Of a stretch of DNA of 64,000 bases, positions 12,070-23,048 are shown piece after piece. The notes under the pieces are model-generated. The model had not been told where the DNA came from. It saw only the letters and a list, made by a program, of their open reading frames with translations, and searched no databases. The position numbers were made by a program, and so were the translations under genes. The stretch is from Cololabis saira. Taxonomy: Eukaryota; Chordata; Actinopteri; Beloniformes; Belonidae. Each line of letters begins with the position of its first letter. Position 1 is the stretch's first letter. Location: positions 24,735,090 through 24,799,089 of the forward strand of contig NC_084591.1 in assembly GCF_033807715.1 (NCBI RefSeq). The letters run 5' to 3'.

Positions 12070-12940
12070 TAGTGATGCACTGAAATGAAAATTTGTGGCC
12101 GAAACCGAAAATAATAAAAAACACTTGGCCGAATACCGAACAATACTTTCGCAGTTTTTCATTTATTTTGCCAATTTTTTCACCATTGCATAAATCAAAT
12201 AAATTTGATTTAGGCATGCTTTTAAAAGAAAAAAATATTTTACAAAATTACAATGTAGAAAACATTTGTTGAACATAAAAAACTGAACATTTTTTAATTT
12301 CCCAGCATTTCTTAAATATTCCAGCAGACATTATACCAGCAAAGAACAATAACTTAAAATAAATAAATTAGCAAAATAAATTTTTTGGCCATCTTTGAGC
12401 TTACGTTAGGCTTAACTCACTGAACATTGTAACATAGGCCTTAAAACAATAAAAATGCATTAAAGCGCTCAGGGTTTTTTATCATTTCAAATGATAAATC
12501 AAACTTGTAGTGCTGAAAGGCTTTGCAGATGTGCCCCCTCTAGATATTTGAGCAGAACATTCATTGCAAACAGCCATTTTTGTTTTATTCTTTGCCACTC
12601 TAAAATACTTCCACACTGCTGACATGTTTGCACCGCACCACTTCACTCCACCCTCTTCGCTGTTTGATTTCGTCATCTAAACGCACCTGTAATAGATTGA
12701 TTTATGTTGTTTTGGTTCCACCTGCTGGTGAATGTTAGGTAAAATTCTTATGTGGTTAGTTTTTGGTTGGCCAACGATTTATGTGGTGCGCAACAGTTAC
12801 GGAGCGGCCAGTCTATTTCCTACACAACGCCGTTATTAATTGTTCGGTTTTTTTCCCACTTATTCCACCGAACACCGAAAGTGTTTTTTTGCCATTTTCG
12901 GCCGAACAATTTCGGTTACCGAACAATCGGTGCATCACTA
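12070..12940 (-). mobile_element. hAT transposon with perfect 8-bp target duplication
   Basis: The ends TAGTGATGCACTGAAATGAA and, inverted, TAGTGATGCACCGATTGTTC are flanked by a perfect 8-bp duplication, TTTGTAAA (12062-12069 and 12941-12948), the hallmark of hAT insertion. Subterminal regions carry repeated CCGAA/TTCGG words (for example GGCCGAATACCGAACA at the left and ACCGAACAATTTCGG-type words at the right), plausible transposase-binding sites. The 871-bp element keeps only the first, BED-finger part of a transposase on the minus strand and so is non-autonomous. It sits inside an older hAT with a related terminus. Confidence 0.9.
12482..12676 (-). pseudogene. BED zinc finger fragment of hAT (ZBED) transposase
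   Basis: A 64-codon frame contains SAVWKYFRVA, then CNECSAQISRGG and FSTTSLIYHLK. This is the BED finger pattern: an aromatic W..F motif, a C-x2-C pair, and a distal HLK that would lead to the last zinc ligand. The frame stops directly after HLK, before the final H or C, so the finger is truncated. BED fingers are the DNA-binding N-termini of hAT transposases and of the ZBED genes derived from them. It lies within the 12070-12940 element, and the catalytic and dimerisation regions are absent. Confidence 0.8.
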
Positions 12941-13375
12941 TTTGTAAACTATAAACCTTAGTTTTCCTGTGGAAAAAGGAATTAAATCTTAAAATAAAAA
13001 TGAATTATGAAAGCTTAGCAAAAGCTTTAGCGATAGCATCCGCCGCTTTGAGGAAACTATTGAGTGTAGCACAACTCTTCACACTATAAACTCCAGATGT
13101 CACTCGTTATGCCGACACGGTTGTCATCCTGCGTGAGGGTTAGGGTAGGATATGACTGGAAATAGTCTGTTATAACTCCGGCGGATTTCATCAGTGAAAT
13201 ATTAACGACTCTGCAGCGCGTACCGCGGATCCTAACGACACATTTAAACCCGATGTCTTCTACAACAGAAAGCAGCTGATGATCAAGGCTTATAAATCTT
13301 TAACCTTATGATGTAGTTCTTTCTTTTTCTTGCTGTCATTTATAGGTCTCTGTTACGTTCAGCTGACTTAGCGGC

Positions 13376-13596
13376 ATTGCTGCACCTCCACTTTCTTTCT
13401 CTGCCTTAGCAGCAGCCAAGTTTGTATACTCAATATACTCCTTGATGTGAGAAACTTTCAAATGTCTTATCAGATTTGTTGTGTTGAAATTCCTTTATAA
13501 CATTCTTCCTCGGGGTATTTCCTTTGCACACACTTTGCAAACTGTAAATTTGTTGTCCTTTTCGGACATTGTAAAACTCCCATACCGGCGACGCAT
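13376..13596 (-). pseudogene. Second BED zinc finger relic (outer hAT)
   Basis: Read on the minus strand from an ATG at 13596, the frame gives RRRYGSFTMSEKDNKFTVC, then KVCAKEIPRG, a stop codon, and NFNTTNLIRHLKVSHIKEY. CKVC and HLKVSH supply the four zinc ligands of a BED finger. The in-frame TAA lies between them. The protein beyond this point is not preserved. It is related to, but not the same copy as, the BED fragment at 12482-12676, which is evidence that the two hAT elements are distinct members of one superfamily. Confidence 0.75.
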
Positions 13597-13849
13597 ATTC
13601 ACTGTTGATGTTTTGTAGAGACTGCCACGCCCCCTTAGGAGACCTGGGGCCTGTACTACGAAGCAAGTTCAACATATCCAGGATATCTTTTCCTTATCCA
13701 GATTCACTAAGCGGGACAATTGCAATCACGCTAAGCGGTCACACGACGCCGGTTATCAACTCGGTATATCGACCCAGGTTTTTCCAATCTGGATATGAGC
13801 GCGTGCACATAAAAGGGGCGGTGTTTTCAGCGCATGACCAATCGCAAGC

Positions 13850-14020
13850 ATGGAGAAGTCCGCTGTCAGAGCCGCTTATTTCAGTAGCGAAGAGCAAACA
13901 ATAATTTTACGGAAATATGATGAGTATAGGCATAGAATACAGGCAAAAAGCAACACAGTTGCAGCTGCAAAATGCAGGAAAGACAGCTGGCAAAAGATCG
14001 CTGACTGTATAAATGCGTAA
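13850..14020 (+). pseudogene. Harbinger Myb-like protein, first exon
   Basis: A 56-codon frame starts MEKSAVRAAYFSSEEQTII and continues through KSNTVAAAKCRKDSWQKI to ADCINA. This matches the N-terminus of the Myb/SANT-like DNA-binding accessory protein carried by Harbinger elements, which cooperates with the transposase in known systems. The frame ends at TAA, but the sequence AATGC|GTAAAT could be the donor of the usual first intron, so the coding exon may stop at about 14015. No second exon is found before the AT-rich core. A TATA-like ATAAAAG lies about 40 bp upstream of the ATG. The fragment is too small to form a complete SANT domain. Confidence 0.8.
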
Positions 14021-14555
14021 ATTCATAGGGATATAAACATATATTTGAATATTCTGGGAATCTTAATCTTAAACTGTAAACCATGATCAGCAATATTAAA
14101 ATAATAAAAGGCTTGCAATATTTCAGTTGATTTGTAATGAATCCAGAATGTATGACATTTTTTGTTTTTGTGTTTGCATTACAGAAAATCACAATATTCT
14201 AATTTTCTGAGACAGTCCTGTATATATTGGTTCTATAACTATTGTTGTTGGCCGATAACTTGTGCTGATGCTGTACCAAAGAATTGGGTTTATTTATTTA
14301 TTTTATTTTATTTTTTATTTTTTCAGGAGGGGGGTATTTAGTATTTTAAAGTGACTTCTCAGAATGTTCGAGGGACGAAATTGAAAATCCCTTTTTTCCT
14401 ATCCCCTTACAAATGCATCTTCTTTTTGATTTCTTCTTGATTTATTTATTTAATTGGTATTAGTTTTGGATTGACTGTACATCGGATTTTGGGTGATGAT
14501 TTGTTTTATTTATTCATTGATTGATTTATTTTTTATTTTCTCCTCCACCTCTTTT

Positions 14556-14702
14556 TTATTTTTTTCTGGATCGTTTATACAGGTACTCATCAGGGAAAGC
14601 AAAGGGGTTTTGGTGGTCCCTGAATACGCGTTCTGTTCGGAGGGATCCTCTCACGATCCGCGCACCAAGCTCCACTGGATTCTCTTTGAAAGGGCATGCC
14701 AT
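14556..14702 (-). pseudogene. HARBI1-like transposase, N-terminal fragment
   Basis: A 48-codon minus-strand frame starts MACPFKENPVELGARIVRG and includes ERVFRDHQNPFAFPDEYLYKR. This is the typical start of fish Harbinger transposase: an arginine-rich segment, a DHQxPxAFPDEYL block and then YxR. After YKR the reading runs into low-complexity T-rich sequence and a stop. The helix-rich middle and the DDE nuclease domain are lost. A TATAAAAG box lies about 40 bp upstream on the minus strand (near 14739-14746). It cannot encode a nuclease. Confidence 0.85.
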
Positions 14703-14738
14703 TTTCCAAGAGAGCTGATTGGTCAGTGGGCGGTGCTT

Positions 14739-14788
14739 TTATACCCGGCGATCTGTATCTCGAACATAACCTGCTCCGGAGCAGGTTA
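14739..14788 (-). promoter_or_regulatory. Harbinger transposase promoter with large palindrome
   Basis: On the minus strand, upstream of the transposase ATG at 14702, TATAAAAG is preceded at 14788-14767 by a perfect 22-bp palindrome centred on TCCGGA (core AACCTGCTCCGGAGCAGGTT). A TGACCAATC word lies between the TATA box and the ATG. The Myb gene at the other end has the same order: ATAAAAG, then TGACCAATC, then ATGG. Promoter activity is inferred from motif order only. Confidence 0.5.
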
Positions 14789-14920
14789 GCTGTTCAGCAT
14801 AAGTTACCATGGCGATGTATCCCGGTAAGAAGTGAACCACCGTCGTAGTCCTGAAAACTCAGGGTTAAACCTGAAGTTACCTCGCTAAACCCAAATCCCG
14901 CTTCGTAGTACAGGCCCCTG

Positions 14921-17618
14921 GGTCTGTAGGAATGCAAGCGTTGGCGGCGGTTTGTTTGTTGTAGACGTCATCGGATTGGCCTGCTTGGAACTATTATTTT
15001 AAGAATAAAATTCATGCTTCATAAATGTTTCAAAGAGCAGGGAAAATGTATCTTTTTTAGTTTTACACCACTTGTTTTTAGTGACAAAAAATGCCATGAT
15101 GTCTGTTAATGAAATGGCAGCTCATACCGATCTTTATAATGTTATAATGTAATGCCCTACACCACCTCCCTCCCAACCCAAACAGATTTGAATGTGTTAC
15201 TTTGGACATTATTTTACTACATTGCAAGTAAAAGTGCTTGCAGGTACACATCTTGTGTCTGTGTGAAGGCACTGTCTGACCTCTGGATGTTCCCTGTTCC
15301 CTTTGTGTACCATAGGATCACCCATTTGTTGTTTGTTTACTATTTACCATTAGGTAGAAGCTGAAGGCACCTCTGGCTTGATTGTTGCCTTACGATTGAT
15401 TTTATTTCAGTCAGGGAAGGCAAGATCATCTTTTTGTTATACAGTCTATGGAACCTACTCCTCCAGCTTTTTAATTAACTCTGGATTATTTCTACTTTGC
15501 TCGCAGTACACTTGTTTAGCTCCAAACTAGTTTTACTGCCACCTTATTAAGTGTGTTTGAACATACAAGGTTCAAACTCAGTTGTGTACAAATACATGTC
15601 CATAAGTGTCACACAGTTCCTATTTCCTGCAAATGTTTTTTTTGCTGTTTAGGAGACAGCAAAGAATATTTGGCTCAAGTATGGTCCACATTTGCTATTT
15701 TCTTTGATCCATATTTGGCCTTGACTGAAGGTCTTGATTTAGGGTGAGTGGCTGCCTAAACCCAGCCATATATGGATCAAATCTGCACTTCCTATGGGCC
15801 TTTGGGACACGTCTGGTCCTTGGTACCCATGTCAAAACCACCTTGTGCCTTCTGGGTCACATCTAATTTGTATAGTAAAAGCTGTAACCAAAGTTTAGCC
15901 CAACCCATGACCTCTGGGCCATATAGTCCAGTTCTTGTCAGTGTAATAACCTTGCTACAATTACCAACCCACCCAGAGTTGCTACAGTAAAATGTTTGCA
16001 TTTATTTTAGTTAGAAGTTTTTTTTATTATATCTTGGGAAATAGATTCATTCATGATGCGTGCATATATCAAAAAGTAGCTCAAGTTCAGTGTTAAGCTT
16101 CTACAGAGATGAATGCGTTCAGCAGTACAACAAGAAGATGAAACCAGTTGCAATCAGAATAATACTTCTTATCAGTTAGAAGATGCCTGAACCCCGAGAA
16201 GAAGGTGAAGCTGAAGATTACCTATTTTAAAGAGTTTTACTGCAGTGTCTTTAGTGGCCAGTATCCAGAGTTCTGGCAGCTGTGATCAATACAGTTTAGC
16301 TGGTGGGAACCAAACCAACTCAAGTTTTCTTGTTCTTCCCTGAAATGAACAAAGTGGACACCTTTCAGAGACACTGATGAAATACAGCACCCCCCTTCTT
16401 CTCCTCCATCCCAGCTTTTCTCCTCAGCCTGCCTTCCCTCCCTTCTCTATCATGCCTCTGTCCAGTTGCATTAGTGAGGAAATGAGATTCCGCTAATTAA
16501 TTAGATCTCTGGGTGCTAAAGATGAAGATTACATTCCAATGAAGGTTAGAAGTGTCAATCACATTTTTTTTGTTTTTTTGGGGGGGCTGCGGATTCCTCA
16601 ATATAAATTGAGCCCCCTGGGCCTTGTGGGCAAACGTGGTAACCGTGTGTCTTACAGGTCTTTCTCTTTCTTATTTTCTTTTGGATTACGCTAGTCTAAC
16701 CAGAAGTACAAAAATGAAAGCAGAAACCAGAAAGAATAAGGTAAGAGAATTACATTCACCAGGAGGTTGGACCAGAGAAGGACCGTTTTTTATTCATTTA
16801 TTTTTATGTAGAATGAAGTGAAAACCTGATATCAAGAGGTTAAAACGATGTGAGAAATAACACAGGGAAAATTTAACTATTGAATGGAATTGGACAAAAA
16901 TAAATGATATGTAATAATGACTTTGTTGTTTTTCCACCCAAAAAAAATCACATAATGTAAATGTTTATTAGAATAGAGTCATTGATAGAAAACACATTCC
17001 AATTCATGCTTGAGAAATTGCGATCTTTTCTGAAAGGTAAAAGTAGAAATATAGTTATTTTGTAATTCCCTCTTTCTCTATGTGACAAAGTTCCTTTATT
17101 ACCTTAACATTCACACAGGAGGCACATGTTTAATCTCCCTTCACTGAAATACGATTGTATTTTAAGAAAAAGATGAAAAAATGGGTTTCCCTCATCAGCA
17201 AAGAAAATAATAGCGAAAGCATCTCCTATCGATGGTTTGCATGACTTTAGCGACCCTGTGGTGTGTTGTAACCCGCCTGGCATCCCAGAGTGCTATAATG
17301 ACTTCCAGCATATCTTTTATTTATGTTCATGTGGCATTAATGTAGCGATGGTGTAGCATCACAGGCCGTTAATGTTTTAGTGAAGAAGCTGGCAGATGAC
17401 TTCTAAGGAATGCCCAGAAAAGTGATATTAGCATTACGAACCGATAATCAAAACCCCCCCAATGGGCATCACATTGTGAATACAGTATATTTATAATATG
17501 TATAGCTCAGATTCCTTTCTTTTTTTATTTTTTGGCAATGATAACTGTGCAGTCACTGAAAATTACTGGCTCGTGTCCTCTTGGACTTAGCTGTTTCCAA
17601 AGTCTGCAGAATAGCATT
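14921..17618. other. Intron, nothing firm recognised
   Basis: Unique and AT-rich sequence. The first 100 bp or so after the Harbinger may still belong to the outer hAT. A stretch at 15680-15960 has repeated words such as GGGCC and CATATTTGG that resemble a degraded fish repeat, too weak to name. A purine/pyrimidine-rich run is present at 16388-16450. Confidence 0.4.
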
Positions 17619-17772
17619 TGAGATGAGATGAGATGAGATATACTTTATTGTCCCCGAGGGGAAATTTGTTTTGGGCAAAGGTGCCAAAGTGCATACAGCG
17701 TCTTTTAAAACATGAGACAAACAATCAACAACAGCATTTCGGCAGTTCACAGTTCATCATTGTAAAAATTCA

Positions 17773-17878
17773 AGTACTATCAAAAGATCAACAATCAAAA
17801 TCCAAGTAGTAAATCATCATACAAGAGTACTATCAAAAGATCAACAATCAAAATCCAAGTAGTAAATCATCGTACAAA
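17773..17878. repeat. Two-copy 53-bp tandem repeat in the LINE 3' UTR
   Basis: Copies at 17773-17825 and 17826-17878, each beginning AGTACTATCAAAAGATCAAC, are nearly identical, with a third copy beginning at 17879. It lies between the ORF end and the 3' tail of the LINE. Confidence 0.85.
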
Positions 17879-18094
17879 AGTACAGTAGTGCAAAACACAC
17901 AGATACAAAAAGTACAGTACTAGGGGCTGCCCCTATGCACCCCCCGCTCCATGCCCCCCCACTCGGTAGGAAGGGTGAGGGGTTGGGAGGGGGTAAGAGT
18001 GAGGAGGGAGGGGGATTAGGTAGGGGTTGGGCAGTGGGGGAACATGGAGCTGAGGGAACACAGGCACAACCCCCAACACAGCATACAAAAGGCC

Positions 18095-18316
18095 CTATTT
18101 TTTGTTCAAAAGGGCAATTGAAGTAGGTAGGAAGGACATTTTATAACGATTATACCTGCAGCGGCTCGCTCTGTAGTGCCTAGCCGAGGGTAGCAGCTCA
18201 TACTCGGGATATAAAATATGTGAAGGGTCGGACAGTATTCTATTTGCCAGGCTGACAACCGTTTTCTCGAAAGTTGCCTGTAGTGACGGAGAGTCTTTCC
18301 TACCGATTACCTTCAT
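18095..18316 (-). pseudogene. LINE ORF2 C-terminal fragment
   Basis: A frame of 73 codons contains KVIGRKDSPSLQATFEKTVV, then ILSDPSHILYPEYELLPSAR, CRYNRYKMSFLPTSIALLN. This is the common C-terminal region of fish LINE reverse transcriptase proteins, downstream of the polymerase domain. The upstream frame contains stops and a shift, so no reverse transcriptase can be made from this copy. Confidence 0.7.
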
Positions 18317-18450
18317 GGCTGTTTTTTTGCATTTTAGCTATTCTAGATTTGAGCTGGACTGACAACGTCCCATACCAGGCTGCCATGCCGTATCTAATGA
18401 TGCTGCCAAGGACAGCATCATAGAATGTGGACATGACATTTAAGACTAAA

Positions 18451-21400
18451 AAGATGTGGATTATTATTTATTTTCCAGGCAGGTAGTGTCAAATGTTGAT
18501 ATTCACTGAATCAATGGAGAGGTTATATTTTTCCCTTAAACTGATGTCCAAGTCGAGGTATCTTTGTTTTTCATTTTGATATTTTTAATGTTTTAGGTAA
18601 GACTTATTTAAGCAAGACTCCACATGGCACCAATTATCAGCACAAATCTCCCCCGGCGATTTGGTAGGCACAGATAATCTAGTATTAGTAATGCTACTAA
18701 AAAGCTTTGTTGTTTTTTTTTTTCAACCAATTAAGTGTGAAAAGACTAAGCCATGTGTGTACTCTATTGCTGAACATTGGTGTTTTTGGTCTGACCGTTA
18801 CTTTCCAAGTTTCTAAAATCCGTAACGTTCTCAAATCAAACAAAGCTCAAGTAACAAGAGATGGAAAATTTGCAGAGCTTAAGCACTGACTCATCGAAAT
18901 TATTATGCACACAGGGTGGAAAAAAAGGCACGAGACCTTTTTAAAATTCTGAAATAATCTACAAGAGTGAAGAGTTTTGACTTTTCCCGTGTCCTAAGGA
19001 GGCATTGAAAGGGCAGCAGGGAGAAGCGGAAGGAAAGAGGAGCAGGGCGAGACCTGAGAATAGACAGATGAAGGAGAGTGCCAAGAAGAATGAGGAAGGT
19101 TGGGGGCGGAATAATTAAAGTGAGACAACTGCTCACTGCTTGGAGGGAAATGTCTATGCTAAGTGGAAGTGAGGCCTGCAGTAATGTCAGGGAGGTCCAG
19201 GTGACACTACACTGTCATTATACTCAGGGAGCACAGCAGCACTCTTACTTCCTTCACGATGGCTCTTTCTCCCAATCTATCCTCTCCCTGCTTGAATCTG
19301 TTTCATTTCACCCATCTGCTGTTTTCTTGTGCTCCTTCTCTTTAACCTCCTATTTTACCCCTACCTCATTGACTAGAGGACAAAGGGTATTTGTCAACAG
19401 CTCTTGCTCTCTAATGAACCTCTCCCCTACAATAGCACTTCAAGCGAGAATTAATTTCCCCCGTCAACATGAGGAAGTGCATTGATTGGGAAACTTTGTT
19501 GTTGTGTTCTCAGTGCAATTGTATTGTGCCTCAGTCATTACAATTTCTCTTTACTTGGTTTGGTTCACTTCCACTGAAAAAGTTAAACAAGCGTAGTGGC
19601 CTGGCTTTCTTTTGGTTATTATATAGTTACTATGCATGTTTTCATTATCATGTTATAGTAGAAAGGAAGTGAAAGGAGAAGGCTAGTGGAGAAAAGGCGA
19701 TAGCATATGGATTTTGGTTCTACAGTAACTCTCCTCGCCCACCAGGTCTGTAAATTGGCTTTCGTTAAACCCATATTACCGTCCACTCACGGTCTAACGG
19801 GGACTTTAAAGTCCTGTCTCCTCAGTTTCCATTTAATCTAGCTTCACCTATTTGTAGCCATTGTGTGTCGGAGCTGGACTGAATAGACTCAAAGTGGCAT
19901 CATCCTGCCATTGTACAGTTTCTCCCTTGTGTTTCTCACAAGCGCTATTCACCTTGGATGTGAATACAAAGACCATAATGATTTATTTTTATATGTTCAG
20001 CGTTTATTTCCAGAAAATCCCAAAGGACGTCGAAGATTAGTAGGAAAGAAGACCATATAAACAGATGGCAACAAAAGTAGATGGTAGAATAGTGACTGTC
20101 AGCTGTCATGCTGAAGTGTTATTTTTGGCATCTCAAGTTATTTGATCATCCGTCAATTTTCTCCATGCCAAATTGTTTCAACATGGAAAAGTTTGATTCA
20201 TGGTGAACTTTTATCTGAGTTTAAGGTTTCCTCTGGCTTTAATTTACATAATCACAAGACAAAAGATGTTAAGACATTGTTCATGAAATGAAGCGTCTTC
20301 CCTGTGAAAGGGAAGAAGATAATGCCTGCCCAATTCAACACAATTCTTTGCTACAGCAACAGTCACAATGAGTCATTTTTTTCGTCATTCTTATTAAGAT
20401 TATTATAGATATATTAGACAGCAGAGGGAAGGGTAATCAACTATTCTTAAAGTAGCAACACATTATCAACATGTGTACAAAAATGTGTGCTTTGTGTTTT
20501 CCATAGTCCATCTTTGTAATATTTATCATTATACCATAGCAACATAACGGCTAGTGAAAGTGCTCTTAGAAACAATTTGCAGAATGCTTGTCCATAAACT
20601 AAGAATTCACTAAAACATCTTTCCTTGGCCTCATGACATCCTCGATTGAGGTCAAGAAAAACATTTTCACAAAGACATGGGATGTAATTTTGTGTGGCTG
20701 GTTTACTGTTTTGTTTGATGGTCCAGTGCTGCCCAAGGCCAGGTTTGCCCCTACTTTAGCCTAAACACGGCCCATAAGCAACCGCTTTATATACTAATCT
20801 GCTGGTGTTCTGTTCTGGCAAACAGGTTTTGGGTCCTGCCTTTAGTCCACTTAAACAAGCTTTTTTTCTTTTTTTATATATATATCAACACGCTTCTTCA
20901 ATGATTTATTGATGCCGGGCAGATTGACCTGAACTGGGCATGTTTAGCTTTTTCCTACCTCGGAAAGATAACACCAGTGCAGGTTACAGTCATATTGATT
21001 TCATTTAACTCCCCAGAAAAAACATTTTTATTGAAAGGCTGAACATGTTCTGTGGTGATGAATAAAGTTTGCATTGCCCCCTTTTTCTGCTGCATGGTTC
21101 AAACCCTTGCCAGGCTATCAGGCTGTTGTGTTCCACCGGGTTTTGGGTATTTTTTTAGGCTTATTTCTCTTTAAATTCAAAAAGACTTTATATTCCATCC
21201 ATTCTAGATACAGTACCCTACGGATTGGTAAACCTGTGGTGCCACACAGCAGCTGCAAGTTGAGGCTGTTGCCACAGAAATATCGTTTCTTGCCGGTGCA
21301 CTTGAATGGAATCAGTATTTTGGCCTGTTTTTTCCCCCAAAGTTTAAACTGTGGAAATTAAGTTTGCATGGGAGCCAAAGCTGGCTCTGGCTTCAGGCAG

Positions 21401-21888
21401 TGACCTGCATGGACAAGTATTTGCCTGATAAGTTCTATAGCCTCTGGGCCACGAAGATAAGACTGATGGAGAAAGAAAAATGGCACAAGTCGCTCAAAAA
21501 CTCCATTTACAAATTCATGGTCTACCATAATACTCATGCATGCACACATACACACACAAAACACACAATACTCTATTAATGCCAGCAGCCACCTTTTTGG
21601 CGCTTTTGGGAGAAATCAGAGTAACTATGACATTCTTGATTGGCACATACAATACTAAATGGGTAAATAACTGAACATGTATATATTGAATTAATTAATG
21701 AGTTGAAAGATGTCCTCACACACAAGAGCCTGCACACACCTTTCTTTTCTCAGCATGCAAATAATTAAAGACATGAAAACTAAGACATTATTGCCCATTT
21801 AATTTTGTGTTATCATTTTAAGCTGAAGTTGACTTTTACCTTTTGAGCAGAGTTTTGCTATTGAGCCAATCAATCTGACTGAAAGATG
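18451..21888. other. Intron, nothing firm recognised
   Basis: Mostly AT-rich unique sequence. A TATATA run lies near 20876-20884 and an octamer-like ATGCAAAT near 21764. The open frame at 19078-19485 lacks any known domain and I treat it as chance. Confidence 0.45.
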
Positions 21889-21890
21889 TA

Positions 21891-23046
21891 CACACACCGG
21901 CCACTTTATTAGGTACACCTTGCTAGTATCGTGTTGGACCCCCTTTTATTTTGCCTTCAGAACTACCTTAATCCTTCGTGGCTTGGATTCAACAAGGTAC
22001 TGGAAATATTCCCCAGAGAGTTTGGTCCATATTGACATGATAACATCGCGCATTTGCTGCAGATTTGTCGACTGCAGGCCATGATGCAAATCTCCCGTTC
22101 CACCGCATGCCAAAGGTGCTATACTGGACACAGATCTGGTGACTGTGGAGGCCGTTTGAGTAGTGAACTCATTGTCATGTTCAGGAAACCAGTCTGAGAT
22201 GATTCTTTAAGACATGGCGTGTTATCCTTCTGGAAGTAGCCATCAGAAAATGGTACACTGTGGTCATAAAGAGATGGACATGGTCAGCAACAATACTCAG
22301 GTAGGCTGTGGCGTTGACACGATGCTCCATTGATACTAATGGGCCCAAAATGTGCCAGGAAAATACCCCCCCAGCCTGAACCGTTGATACAAGACAGGAT
22401 GGATCCATGCCTTCATATCGTTGACTCCAAATTCTGACCCTACCATCTGAATGTCACAGCAGAAATCAAGACTCATCAGACCAGGCAAAGTTTTTCTATC
22501 TTCTATTGTCCAGTTTTGGTGAGTCTGTGTGAATTGTAGCCTCAGTTACCCGTTTTTAGCTGACAGGAGTGACCCGGTGTGGTTCTGCTGCTGTAGCCCA
22601 TCCGCCTCAAGGTTCAGAGATGCTATTCTGCGTACATCGGTTGTAACGACTGGTTATTTGAGTTACTGTTGCCTTTCTATCAGCTAGAACCTGGCCATTC
22701 TCCTCTGACCTCTGGCATCAACAAGGGCCTTTGCACCCACAGAACTGCTGCTCACTGGATTATTTATCTTTTTCGGACCATTCTCTGTAAACCCTAGAGA
22801 TGGTTGTGGGTAAAAATCCCAGTAGATCAGCAGTTTCTGAAAAACTCGACCAGCCCGTCTGACTCCAACAACCATGCCAAGTTCAGAGTCACTTAAATCA
22901 CCTTTCATCCCCATTCTGATGCTGGTTTGAACTGCAGCAGATCGTCTTGACCACGTCTACATGCCAAAATGCATTGAGTTGTCATGTGATTGGCTGATTA
23001 GAAATTTGAATTAACAAGCAGTTGGACAGGTGTACCTAATAAAGTG
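21891..23046 (-). mobile_element. Tc1-like DNA transposon, degenerate
   Basis: The left end reads CACACACCGGCCACTTTATT and continues AGGTACACC; the right end has GGTGTACCTAATAAAGTG, its inverted counterpart, lacking the outermost 11 bases. TA dinucleotides flank both ends (21889-21890 and 23047-23048), the Tc1/mariner target. This terminus is very common in teleost genomes. A transposase relic fills the interior on the minus strand. The missing outer bases and several stops make the copy inactive. Confidence 0.88.
21943..22914 (-). pseudogene. Tc1-like transposase pseudogene
   Basis: Starting at 22914 the protein reads MGMKGDLSDSELGMVVGVRR, a paired-like helix-turn-helix DNA-binding start, then loses frame. 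Later blocks include WSDES followed by a stop (first catalytic D), SDGRVRIW-like residues, MDPSCLVSTVQAGG, HILGPLVSMEHRVNATAYL, a KDNTPC segment (second D region), PPQSPDL (third acidic region) and finally TNLQQMRDVIMSIWTKLSG ending IKVVLKAK. All parts of a Tc1-type DDE transposase are in order, but several stops and frameshifts separate them. It would cut and paste its own DNA at TA sites if intact. Confidence 0.85.
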
Positions 23047-23048
23047 TA

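Larger units (their letters stand above)
11709..13646 (-). mobile_element. ZBED-type hAT transposon relic (outer element of a nest)
   Basis: The left terminus begins TAGAGATGCACCGATCAGG, the form of fish hAT ends (TAG-N-GATGCACCGAT), followed by repeated CCGATCA subterminal words. On the minus strand at 13376-13596 a BED zinc finger relic shows that the element carried a ZBED transposase gene. It is interrupted by a second hAT (12070-12940) and, past the BED relic, by a PIF/Harbinger (13647-14917). I could not find its matching right end beyond 14920, so the true end and target duplication are unknown; the end given is where the Harbinger interrupts it. Confidence 0.6.
13647..14917. mobile_element. 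Internally deleted PIF/Harbinger transposon
   Basis: Perfect 18-bp terminal inverted repeats (left GGGCCTGTACTACGAAGC, right its reverse complement) are flanked by 3-bp CTG duplications at 13644-13646 and 14918-14920. Near the left end a Myb-like first exon is intact on the + strand; near the right end the start of a HARBI1-like transposase is intact on the minus strand. The centre (about 14210-14560), which should hold most of both genes, is replaced by AT-rich, T-rich simple sequence. The two genes are therefore convergent, as usual for this superfamily. Perfect TIRs and intact short frames point to a young, non-autonomous copy. Confidence 0.9.
17619..18450 (-). mobile_element. Non-LTR retrotransposon (LINE) 3' end
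   Basis: On the minus strand an ORF2 C-terminus is followed by a 3' UTR ending in GGGGACAATAAAGTATAT and a short tandem tail of ATCTC units (17619-17640), a typical fish LINE terminus. The element is 5' truncated; similarity to recalled LINE proteins reaches at least 18430 (YDAVLGSIIRYGMAAWYG-like). The 3' UTR includes a G/C-biased stretch at 17930-18060 and a two-copy 53-bp duplication. I cannot fix the clade from the C-terminus alone. Confidence 0.75.

Noticed and set aside
11709..15300. Right end of the outer hAT beyond 14920
   Set aside because: I searched for an inverted TAGAGATGCACCGATC-like end and a repeat of the flanking 8 bp and found no convincing match.
15680..15960. Degenerate GGGCC/CATATTTGG dispersed repeat, with a similar stretch at 20720-20960
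   Set aside because: The resemblance to a common fish repeat is too weak by eye to define borders or orientation.
19078..19485. 135-codon + frame in unique intron
   Set aside because: No domain, low-complexity serine/leucine content, and no splice or codon evidence; within chance length for this sequence.
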